Origin: Synergistaceae bacterium
Lineage (GTDB): Bacteria; Synergistota; Synergistia; Synergistales; Aminobacteriaceae
NCBI GenBank assembly: GCA_017451025.1
Contig: JAFSSM010000003.1
Location: 39,872-103,871, forward strand
Length of the DNA: 64,000 nt
Reading direction: 5' to 3'
The notes beneath the pieces were generated by a model. It made no database searches. It had not been told where the DNA came from and was given only the letters and a program-made list of their open reading frames with translations. This document shows positions 35,023-42,464 of the stretch, in pieces (positions within the stretch are counted from its first letter, which is position 1; the number at the start of each line of letters is the position of its first letter). A program made the position numbers and the translations under genes.

Positions 35023-35664
35023 CTAGCGTTTCAGCGGCCTTACATCCAGTTCCTCAAACTCCGCGCGCTTCCTGTCCTCCTCAAGAGGCACAACATACTC
35101 ACGTTCTGCATATACCCAGTCCCCCCAAGTTTCCGGCCTGAACCTCTTCAGCGTAATTTCATATCCGTTAATCACGAACCCAAGCCTCGCAATAAGCGGA
35201 CGCTCTCCGTACTTGAACGGCAAATTGTGCCAGAACGTTACCCTCACCCAAAATCCCGCAGGAATATCCCTCGAGTTGCCGTTCACCAGAGAATCAGCGA
35301 TATATCCCCAGTCCCCGCTACGGTACGTGAATTTGTTGGTGCGTATGTCCACTCCTTCAAGTATATCCAGCTTCAGGCTCGTATCCCTGTCCGACTTCAC
35401 CATGAACACCGTGAACATTCCCTCGTCGGGCTTCACCTCAGCGTCAGGCGATTCAGGGTTAGGCTCAGCAGGTTTTACCCTGTACGTTCCGCGCCACACT
35501 ATATGAAGTCCGTCGCTGGTCTTGAAGCCCGTCGCATTACCCAAATCCCTCTGGATCGTGTAACCCACAACTCCGTGCACATCCTGGCTCGAAACATCAT
35601 CAGCAAAAGCACACGAGGCTAACATCATAACTATCACCGCAGCAGCACACATAAACTTCTTCAT
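35023..35664 (-). CDS. Exported hypothetical protein, paralogue of its upstream neighbour
   Basis: The 213-residue protein has a Sec signal peptide (MKKF, hydrophobic core, cleavage after CAFA). The mature part shares many blocks with the neighbour at 35667: KTSDGL-I, PDEGMFTVFMVKSD, RTNKF, WGYIAD, FWVRVTFWHNLPFKYGE and RVGFVINGYE. I recognise no family. The two form a tandem duplication of periplasmic or surface proteins. Confidence 0.7.
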   Translation of the reverse strand: MKKFMCAAAVIVMMLASCAFADDVSSQDVHGVVGYTIQRDLGNATGFKTSDGLHIVWRGTYRVKPAEPNPESPDAEVKPDEGMFTVFMVKSDRDTSLKLDILEGVDIRTNKFTYRSGDWGYIADSLVNGNSRDIPAGFWVRVTFWHNLPFKYGERPLIARLGFVINGYEITLKRFRPETWGDWVYAEREYVVPLEEDRKRAEFEELDVRPLKR

Positions 35665-35666
35665 AA

Positions 35667-36287
35667 TTATTTCTTGCCCTCCTTCTCTGGTTCAGCCAGT
35701 TCATCAAGCTGAAAGTCGCATTCCTTTTCGTTCTCTTCAAGCTCATGAATTTTAGGCTCAATTCTTTTCCATTCAGACCAAGCCTTAGGACGTATACGCT
35801 TGAAGCTAAGTTCCTGGCCGTTAATCACGAAGCCGACACGTGCAATCACAGGAAACTCGCCATACTTGAACGGCAGATCGTGCCAGAACGTTACGCGCAC
35901 CCAGAAAGTCTCGAGAATGTCCCGGGGATTGCCGTTAGTATCGATGTCCGCGATATACCCCCAAGGCTGGGAGTTCCGCCAGCTGAATTTGTTGGTGCGT
36001 GTGTCGAAGCCTTCACGAACGTCGAGCTGAAGCGGAGTATCCTTGTCGGACTTGACCATGAACACGGAGAATATTCCGTCGTCTGGTTCATCGTCCTGCG
36101 AGGATATTTTTGCTTCGGGGTCTGTCCTGAAAGTTCCGACGTAGATTATCCGCAGTCCGTCCGAAGTTTTCATGTCGATGATGTTTCCTGAGGTGTCGCG
36201 CTTGATGTCGGGGCTGACTGCCTCATCAGCGAACGCACAGCACGACAGCACCAGAACAATTAACGCCGCACACAAAAATTTACGCAT
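35667..36287 (-). CDS. Exported hypothetical protein, first of a tandem pair
   Basis: The 206-residue protein starts with a signal peptide (MRKFLCAALIV, cleavage after CAFA). It has the same conserved blocks as the next gene and ends in a charged tail rich in Glu and Lys. GGGAGG lies about 12 bases before the ATG. The pair is separated by 2 bases and is probably co-transcribed; function unknown. Confidence 0.7.
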   Translation of the reverse strand: MRKFLCAALIVLVLSCCAFADEAVSPDIKRDTSGNIIDMKTSDGLRIIYVGTFRTDPEAKISSQDDEPDDGIFSVFMVKSDKDTPLQLDVREGFDTRTNKFSWRNSQPWGYIADIDTNGNPRDILETFWVRVTFWHDLPFKYGEFPVIARVGFVINGQELSFKRIRPKAWSEWKRIEPKIHELEENEKECDFQLDELAEPEKEGKK

Positions 36288-36364
36288 TGATGAATGATTC
36301 CTCCCAAAGTTAATAAAGTGTTTGATGTGGATATTTTACATTAGCGGGGTATGTTCTGACAGTG

Positions 36365-36373
36365 TGATAGAAT
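36365..36373 (+). promoter_or_regulatory. Extended -10 promoter TGA-TAGAAT of the small-peptide locus
   Basis: TG, one base and TAGAAT lie about 100 bases before the 35-residue ORF, with no good -35. Transcription would start near 36380, at the head of the hairpin-rich leader. Confidence 0.4.
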
Positions 36374-36390
36374 ATGCGGTTAAGGAGAGG

Positions 36391-36453
36391 CACTCCGGCG
36401 GTAGTGGAGTGAGGCTCGCTTGGGGACACCCCTTGAAGCCTGAATATTTCAGG
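36391..36453 (+). promoter_or_regulatory. Three-hairpin leader of the small hydrophobic peptide gene
   Basis: Three perfect small stems follow one another: CACTCC/GGAGTG (36391 to 36411), GGGG/CCCC (36422 to 36432) and CCTGAA/TTCAGG (36439 to 36453). They stop 2 bases before the strong ribosome site AAAGGAGGTG. Such compact folded leaders are typical of type I toxin mRNAs. Confidence 0.6.
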
Positions 36454-36471
36454 TGAAAGGAGGTGAATGCC

Positions 36472-36579
36472 ATGAAGGATTTTCTTGACGGAATAATAAA
36501 ACTGCTGCAGTACGTAGCAACGTTTGCAACAGTTTCTGAAATTATTCTTAGAGTGATCCGCTGGTGGATCACCCGCTAA
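36472..36579 (+). CDS. 35-residue hydrophobic peptide, candidate type I toxin
   Basis: ATG 36472 has an unusually strong Shine-Dalgarno (AAAGGAGGTG, 6 bases away). It codes for 35 residues: an amphipathic start MKDFLDGIIKLLQ, a hydrophobic middle and the basic aromatic end RVIRWWITR. This is the build of membrane-acting type I toxins. The last codons form a perfect hairpin (GTGATCC/GGATCAC, 36553 to 36572). I recognise no named family. The gene has its own leader and promoter and stands in an intergenic region of 440 bases. Confidence 0.6.
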   Translation: MKDFLDGIIKLLQYVATFATVSEIILRVIRWWITR

Positions 36580-36689
36580 GGATTAACGACGCGTAATTAG
36601 TTTCGCTGACTTGCCTGATGTGGGGAAGCCACTCCCCACTTTAGGCGGTCTAACTAGTACCCGATCCTCTCCCGGGCAACTCAATTATA
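36553..36689 (-). ncRNA. Candidate antisense RNA (antitoxin) opposing the small peptide gene
   Basis: A perfect TATAAT lies on the minus strand at 36689 to 36684, pointing toward the peptide gene, with only a weak -35. Downstream on that strand are stable stems: GCCT-GTGGGG/CCCCAC-AGGC (36613 to 36646) and GTGATCC/GGATCAC (36572 to 36553). The latter is a possible end point. The transcript would overlap the 3' end of the peptide mRNA. It contains no ORF of note. This is an inference from layout. Confidence 0.4.
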
Positions 36690-36726
36690 CAACATTCTTC
36701 ATTAACCCTACTCCGTATTTTCCCGT

Positions 36727-37653
36727 CTAAACCATCAGAAGCAACAACGACAGCATCACAGCTCCCACAGCGTGAATCAGCCAGAACCTCAACGTTACCG
36801 CAGTCTCGTCCATTCCCTTCTTCTGGTAGTGGTGGTGAAGCGGAGCCATCAGGAATATTTTTTTGCCCAGTTTCCTTATCGTGAATATCTGTATAGCAGA
36901 ACTGAGCATCTCAACGCTGAAGATGAACCCCGCCGGAATTATCGCCAGCGTCCTGCCGTTCATCACGCACAATGCCGCCAAAGCTCCGCCCAGAAAGTGC
37001 GAGCCGGTATCTCCCATGAATGTTTTCGCCGGCCTGGTGTTGTAGAACATGAAGCCCGCCACCATAAAGAACAGCTCAACCATCACGCTGGCATTCAGCG
37101 CGTCCATCGGCACAAGCAGCAGCAACACTCCAAGCGACACCAGAAAACTCCCGCCAGCAAGACCGTCAAGCCCGTCCGTAATATTTACGGCGTTGATTGT
37201 CCCTGCGGTCATCAGGAAGGCCACCGGAATCGCGATCCATCCCCCGGCATCCCAGACTCCCGGCCACAATCCCATTCGTCCCCTCAGAAACACAAGCACT
37301 ACCCACACTCCGCAGAGCAATAGCTGCAATTTCAGCTTGGCCAGGCTCGAGAATCCTTCGCTGGTATGAGTCCGGAACTTCAGCCAGTCGTCGATGAACC
37401 CGATTAATCCGCTCAAAACCGGCAGGCTCCAGAAGAGCAGGGAGTCCAGCGAAAAATCTATCACCAGCGCAAGAAGTCCCAGCCACAAAAAAACGACTCC
37501 TCCCATCGAAGGAGTCTTTGACTTAATCTCGTTGTCTATGTTCACGCCGTACCATTTCTGCTGCTGCGTTATGTGCTCGCGGTTCTGGTACTTTATCCAG
37601 AAGTATTGCAGAATGTTGCTCAGCGCGTAAAACAATAAGCCTTTCAGGAACAT
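36727..37653 (-). CDS. mraY: Phospho-MurNAc-pentapeptide transferase
   Basis: MraY attaches the MurNAc-pentapeptide phosphate to undecaprenyl phosphate to form lipid I. The 308-residue protein has about ten membrane segments, KTPSMGG near residue 47, FIDDWLKF, VNITDGLDGLAGG near 157, FMGDTGSHFLGG and the histidine motif MAPLHHHYQKKGMDE. It is the last gene of dcw block 2 and overlaps murF by 10 bases. Confidence 0.94.
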   Translation of the reverse strand: MFLKGLLFYALSNILQYFWIKYQNREHITQQQKWYGVNIDNEIKSKTPSMGGVVFLWLGLLALVIDFSLDSLLFWSLPVLSGLIGFIDDWLKFRTHTSEGFSSLAKLKLQLLLCGVWVVLVFLRGRMGLWPGVWDAGGWIAIPVAFLMTAGTINAVNITDGLDGLAGGSFLVSLGVLLLLVPMDALNASVMVELFFMVAGFMFYNTRPAKTFMGDTGSHFLGGALAALCVMNGRTLAIIPAGFIFSVEMLSSAIQIFTIRKLGKKIFLMAPLHHHYQKKGMDETAVTLRFWLIHAVGAVMLSLLLLMV

Positions 37654-38990
37654 AATTCCCTCACAACATTTTCGAGCCCTATACTGTGAGATCCCTTCAC
37701 CAGCACTCCCTGAATCTCACGCGACGATGTTATCTCGTTGACGGCCTTCAACGCTTCCTGCCAGTCCTTCACGAAAATGTACTCTGACGCATCAGGGAAT
37801 GCTTCGCGCCAAATTTCCCCGACCAGAATCACACCGTCAATCTCCTCAAGCAGCGGTGCAAGTTCTGCGTGGAACTTGGCCGAATTTTCGCCCAGCTCCC
37901 TCATCTCGCCGAGAACCGCAGCTTTTCCTGCACAAACTACCTTGCAGAAAGTCTCGAGGCTTGCCCGCATTGAGGCAGGGTTTGCGTTGTACGCATCATC
38001 AACCAGGAATTTATGCCCGTTGTCCAGAATAAAAACTCTTCCGCGCCCTTCGAGTGCCTGAAAGTCCGCGAGAGCATCTGCCGATTCCTGAAGGCTTATC
38101 CCCAATTCATGGCCGACTGATGCCGCGAGAGCGAGGGGCATTGCGTTATGTTTGCCCCAGATGTTGGCGGTGAAACGGGCTATTTCCTGCGACTCCCTGT
38201 GAGCAAGAACGAACGACAGCGCAGGAAGTGTGTACTCCGATTTATCTACAGCAAGCACAAAGTCTGAATCGCGCCATTCTCCGACACCCATTGACTTAAC
38301 GACATACTTGAAGGCTTCCGCAAGATATTCGTTGTCGTGGTTGTAGATTATTTTGGTGATTGAGGTCGAGTGAACTATCTCCAGTTTTTCGCGGAGCACT
38401 CCCTCAACACTGCCGAACCCCTCAAGGTGAACAGGAGCTACCGCCGTGAGAATCGCAATTGTCGGCGGGAAATACTCCGTAAGCTCCTTAATTTCGCCGG
38501 GCTTGTTTGCTCCGAACTCAAGAATAACTATCTCAGTCTCGAGCGGCATTGCCATAATTGTGGCCGTGCACCCTATGAGCGTGTTGAAGCTACGCTCCGG
38601 CGCGTGAAGGACAAAATGCGGCGATAACACCTTCTGCAGGGCGGCGCGGGTTGTGGTCTTGCCGACACTGCCAGTTATCGCGATTATGTCGTGCAGATTG
38701 TGAGCCTTGAGTTTCCTTGAGGCAGTTGCGGCCAAGTCGCGCTCGGGGTTGTCCAGCTCAATAATTGGGACACTCACATTTTCGGGAGCTTTGCCCTTCC
38801 TGACGATTAACAGCCCTGCACCGTTCTCGATTGCCTGCGGAATATATTTGTGCCCGTCGGTCTTCTCGCCCTCAAGTGCAACGAACGCTCCGCCAGGTAT
38901 TACGTCTCTGCTGTCTGTCGCGAGGTGATGCGGAAATTCCAGAGTGCTATCTATGCCGTCGAACAGCTCGCAAAGTTTCATGTTGCTCAT
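37644..38990 (-). CDS. murF: UDP-MurNAc-tripeptide:D-Ala-D-Ala ligase
   Basis: MurF adds D-Ala-D-Ala to complete the pentapeptide. The 448-residue protein has the uridine-binding N-domain, the ATP loop ITGSVGKTTTRAAL near residue 105, LEFGANKPGEI and DDAYNANPASMRA in the C-domain. The ATG overlaps the murE stop by four bases. Confidence 0.93.
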   Translation of the reverse strand: MSNMKLCELFDGIDSTLEFPHHLATDSRDVIPGGAFVALEGEKTDGHKYIPQAIENGAGLLIVRKGKAPENVSVPIIELDNPERDLAATASRKLKAHNLHDIIAITGSVGKTTTRAALQKVLSPHFVLHAPERSFNTLIGCTATIMAMPLETEIVILEFGANKPGEIKELTEYFPPTIAILTAVAPVHLEGFGSVEGVLREKLEIVHSTSITKIIYNHDNEYLAEAFKYVVKSMGVGEWRDSDFVLAVDKSEYTLPALSFVLAHRESQEIARFTANIWGKHNAMPLALAASVGHELGISLQESADALADFQALEGRGRVFILDNGHKFLVDDAYNANPASMRASLETFCKVVCAGKAAVLGEMRELGENSAKFHAELAPLLEEIDGVILVGEIWREAFPDASEYIFVKDWQEALKAVNEITSSREIQGVLVKGSHSIGLENVVRELCS

Positions 38991-40465
38991 TGCGAATCCC
39001 TCCAGCTCTTCACTGCTTCTGCGTCGTTGAACGGTATCTTCTTGTCCTTGATGGTGATGAACTTTTCCGGCCCTTTGCCCGTAATCACGAGAATATCTCC
39101 ATTCTTCAGGCTATCAAGCCCCACGCGTACAGCTTCCGGCCTGTCCGTGATTATCCTGTAGGGAATGCTCGCGCCTCCTGCTATTGCTTCTGCGATAGCT
39201 TGGGGTTCTTCGTCGCGGGCATTGTCGGAAGTAATTATTATCTCGTTGGCAAATTCTGAGGCCGCCCGGCCAAGTTCCGGCCTGTTCTGCTGATACCTTC
39301 CGCCGCCATGTCCGAACATCGACACAATACGCCTGTCATTGCCCGACAGCTTCCGGATTGTCCCGAGCACGCTCCTCAACGCCGATGGTGTATGCGCGAA
39401 GTCCACGAACACACACGCACCGTTAGGCAGGTCAATACGTTCGAGTCTGCCGGGTACCTGCGGGACGTTGGCGACACCCTCCATTATTGCCTCTGCCTCA
39501 ACGCGTCCGGTCATCGCCGTAACTGCACACAGTGTGTTCATGATGTTGAAGTCCCCGACGAGCGGACTGCTCAGAGAGATGCTCCCGAAGCCCTCGCGCT
39601 GAATCACAAGTTCCGTACCGTCGAGTGTGGACGTTGAGCCGACGACGCTGAACTGCGCACCGTTGGTGAGTCCGAAGCCGCGCACCCTCTCCGGAAATTT
39701 CGCGAGGATTCTTTTTCCGTAAGGGTCATCATAATTCGCCGCACCCAGAAATCCGGGCTTTGCGTACGTCGTGAACAGCAGGGTTTTTGCGTCAAAGTAG
39801 TGCTCCATGTCCTTGTGGAAGTCGAGATGCTCAGGGTATAGGTTTGTGAACACAGGAACGTCATACTTTGCTCCCTTGAGCCGTCCGAGATAGAGGCCGT
39901 GCGAAGAAGTCTCCATGACACACGCAGAGCATCCATTTTTGACCATGTTGGCGAGCTGGCGTTCAACTATCGCGCTCTCGGGAGTTGTGCGGTCAGCGTC
40001 CTTCTCGGTTATTCCGTCGCTCTCGATTATTGTTCCGAGAAGTCCGACCCTCATTCCTGCGGCCTGAAGTATGCTCCGGATAATGTAGGTTGTGGTGGTC
40101 TTGCCGTTAGTCCCTGTAACTCCGACCATCAATAATTTTCCTGAGGGGTTGGCGTAAACGAACGAAGCCGTCTCGCCGAGATGCTCCCTGACCCGCTCAA
40201 CGATGATTTGCGGAAGATTCGAGTCTACTTCACGCTCGCAGAGGAGTGCACATGCTCCGGCAGCTTCTGCTTTTTTCACGAAAGTATGTCCGTCTGAGTT
40301 TTCGCCCTTGATGCAAGCAAAAAGTGTTCCGGGCTTAACTTCCCTGCTGTCGGAAATTACGTCGTCAATCTGCACAAAAAAATCGTCCTGAGACTTCACA
40401 CAGGCTTTAGCGTTTATGCCTCTTGCCTGTATGAACTTCAGGACATCACCAAATGTTGCGCTCAA
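38987..40465 (-). CDS. murE: UDP-MurNAc-dipeptide:meso-diaminopimelate ligase
   Basis: MurE adds the third residue of the stem peptide. The 492-residue protein has GVTGTNGKTTTTYII near residue 114, ETSSHGL, FTNLYPEHLDFH and TSDNARDEEP near 410. The DNAR motif keeps the arginine of the DNPR signature that binds meso-diaminopimelate, which points to mDAP rather than lysine. A damaged acetyltransferase gene lies 15 bases upstream. Confidence 0.93.
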   Translation of the reverse strand: MSATFGDVLKFIQARGINAKACVKSQDDFFVQIDDVISDSREVKPGTLFACIKGENSDGHTFVKKAEAAGACALLCEREVDSNLPQIIVERVREHLGETASFVYANPSGKLLMVGVTGTNGKTTTTYIIRSILQAAGMRVGLLGTIIESDGITEKDADRTTPESAIVERQLANMVKNGCSACVMETSSHGLYLGRLKGAKYDVPVFTNLYPEHLDFHKDMEHYFDAKTLLFTTYAKPGFLGAANYDDPYGKRILAKFPERVRGFGLTNGAQFSVVGSTSTLDGTELVIQREGFGSISLSSPLVGDFNIMNTLCAVTAMTGRVEAEAIMEGVANVPQVPGRLERIDLPNGACVFVDFAHTPSALRSVLGTIRKLSGNDRRIVSMFGHGGGRYQQNRPELGRAASEFANEIIITSDNARDEEPQAIAEAIAGGASIPYRIITDRPEAVRVGLDSLKNGDILVITGKGPEKFITIKDKKIPFNDAEAVKSWRDSQ

Positions 40466-40480
40466 TATTTCTGCCTTCTT

Positions 40481-40747
40481 TCATGTTAAAGTTACTAGCA
40501 TTATATATTCTCCGTCATTCTCAGAGAATATCCCAAATCCCAGCTTCATGTACATCTTTACAGCGTAATTCGCCTTCTGTACGGAGAGTGAAGCCCGTTT
40601 GTACCCCGCCTCTCTCAAATGTTCCAGCATTGCCTTCATCAAGGCTGTACCTATGCCCTGTCCTCTGTATTCCTTGAGAACTGATATTGCGTCATACAGA
40701 AAATCTCGCAGCAGGTGCAGTTCTTCGGGGTGCATATCGCGTATCAA
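40481..40747 (-). pseudogene. GNAT acetyltransferase with a large in-frame internal deletion
   Basis: The 88-residue ORF begins MIRDMHPEELHLLRDFLYDAI like full-length GNAT relatives, then continues at once with SVLKEYRGQGIGTALM, the acetyl-CoA loop (RGQGIG), and ends with SVQKANYAVKMYMKLGF. In relatives I recall, about 75 residues containing the central strands lie between those two blocks. The junction falls at an Ala-Ile/Ile-Ser repeat found at both ends in such relatives. The start is TTG 40747. The frame is kept but the fold cannot be complete. Confidence 0.7.
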
Positions 40748-40759
40748 GGATAACTCGCC

Positions 40760-42448
40760 TCACCGCCTGCAGTATCTATGCCAACTTGTAATGAATAACA
40801 CAGCAAGTATTCCCAGCCAGCCGTAAATTCCGCCAGAACATCCTCCGCCGGATGAGCCTGTACTCTGATGCTGACTCACTGCCAGAACATCAAGAGCAGC
40901 CTTCACGTCAAGAAGTCCTCTGCGCGAGACTTTGCCCTTGCCGTCAAGAACTTTGTATGCATTAACCTTAGGAATAATCGTATCAATCATGTTGAAACCG
41001 TATTCTTCAGCTTCTTCCGCCGCATATCTCTCTATGTCCTCAACAGTTGTGTATTCATAGCCCAAGTCATCAGCCATAGACTTTAGCAAATCTTCATAGT
41101 TGAACGGGTGAACTGTCGGGTTAATGTTCGGGTTCGCTCCGCTGAGAATGGCATTCTTGAGCTGTGCAGGTGTCGCATCAGGATAACGCGAGAGAAGAAG
41201 TGCTGCCGCTCCTGTTACGAAAGGTGCCGCCATTGATGTACCGGAGCTGTAGCTGTAAGAGACAGGCCCTCCTGCTGGCACTAGTACTGTCTCAGGTGAA
41301 TATGTGCTGAAGACTTTGCTTCCTGGTGCGGCTATGTCGACGCTGTCCCCCCAACACGTGAACTCCGATGCTTTATTATCAGCATCAATTGCTCCGACCA
41401 CAATCATGTTGTTCAATCCGGTGAATGATCCGGGATAAACATACTGCCCTGCTCTGAACTTTTCGCCCGGTTCATCAAACGGAGCAGGTTTGCCTACTTC
41501 AATTCCCTCATTGCTGGCCGCAACAACAATAAGTGTCCTGTTGAGATTGTCGAATGCCTTGAATGCATGGTACAGAACATCGTCTTTCATCTGTTCAGGA
41601 TTCTCGTCAAAATAGAACGATACCGACATATTCACTGCGGCAATTTTCATGTCAGGGTTCTTGTTGAGAATTGATGCTATGTAGTTCAGGCCTTCTGCCA
41701 TAGCCGAAGAAAATTCTTCTGTTTCATTCTGCTCGTCGTCTGTCTCCTCTTCTTCGCTTATATCAAGGAATGATACGGGTATGATATTGACTGTCCAGTT
41801 CACTCCGGAAACCCCGATACTGTTATTGCCGACAGCTCCGATAGTTCCGGCTACGTGTGTACCATGACCAGAAACATCTATTGACCAGCCCAAATTTTCC
41901 TTGAGGTAAATGTTATAGCCCAAATCCATAGCCAGATTTTCCTTGAGGTCATCATGAACGTAGAAACCCATATCAATTACTGCCGCATAAACATTTTCGC
42001 TTCCGGTAGTCTCCTGCCACGCTTCCGGTGCACGGATTGCTTCAAGCCCCCACTGAACATCAAAACTTGCGTCGTTGGGACGTATTCCTGTAGATTGAGG
42101 CCTTACCTTGTGGTTCGGTGATGCTGTTACTACATCAGGACGTGCTTTGAGTTCAGTGATGAGTTCTTCTGTAGTCTTCGTCTTTGAACGCACAAGCGCA
42201 AATATATTGCCGTCAATCTCCGAAAGTGTCTCGTAGACTTCAAGCACTTCTGCTCCAGCTTCCTCTGCCGCACTCACAACAGAAGCTCTAATTCCGCCCT
42301 CTGCACCTAATCCTGATGCACTGACCTCTATATTTTCGGGGGCGCGGAATACCACGAGAGCCTGACCTTCTGCATAATTCTTATCGTCGGCAGACGCAAT
42401 TCCGGCAAGAAATGTTACAGTCAATAACGCAAACAATATTTTCTTCAT
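40760..42448 (-). CDS. Subtilisin-like serine protease with Synerg-CTERM-like tail
   Basis: The 562-residue protein has a signal peptide (MKKILFALL to ASA), an inhibitor-like propeptide with VVFRAPENIEVS, and the S8 triad: Asp in YAAVIDMG, His in GHGTHVAGTIGA and Ser in GTSMAAPFVTGAA. The end is GGGCSGG, a hydrophobic span and a HRYCRR basic tail. That is the layout of the Synergistota sorting signal, so it is probably surface-anchored. An open extension to 42499 exists, but ATG 42448 starts the signal peptide. It lies between ftsI and murE, an unusual place. Confidence 0.87.
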   Translation of the reverse strand: MKKILFALLTVTFLAGIASADDKNYAEGQALVVFRAPENIEVSASGLGAEGGIRASVVSAAEEAGAEVLEVYETLSEIDGNIFALVRSKTKTTEELITELKARPDVVTASPNHKVRPQSTGIRPNDASFDVQWGLEAIRAPEAWQETTGSENVYAAVIDMGFYVHDDLKENLAMDLGYNIYLKENLGWSIDVSGHGTHVAGTIGAVGNNSIGVSGVNWTVNIIPVSFLDISEEEETDDEQNETEEFSSAMAEGLNYIASILNKNPDMKIAAVNMSVSFYFDENPEQMKDDVLYHAFKAFDNLNRTLIVVAASNEGIEVGKPAPFDEPGEKFRAGQYVYPGSFTGLNNMIVVGAIDADNKASEFTCWGDSVDIAAPGSKVFSTYSPETVLVPAGGPVSYSYSSGTSMAAPFVTGAAALLLSRYPDATPAQLKNAILSGANPNINPTVHPFNYEDLLKSMADDLGYEYTTVEDIERYAAEEAEEYGFNMIDTIIPKVNAYKVLDGKGKVSRRGLLDVKAALDVLAVSQHQSTGSSGGGCSGGIYGWLGILAVLFITSWHRYCRR

Positions 42449-42464
42449 GATTATCCATTCCCTA

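Noticed and set aside
33748..36287. Prophage or integrative element
   Set aside because: One phage-like hypothetical and a GIY-YIG gene are not enough; no integrase, terminase, capsid gene or attachment repeats were seen.
36336..36572. Minus-strand 78-codon frame over the candidate toxin
   Set aside because: No ribosome site and no protein-like pattern; it is the complement of the structured leader and peptide gene.
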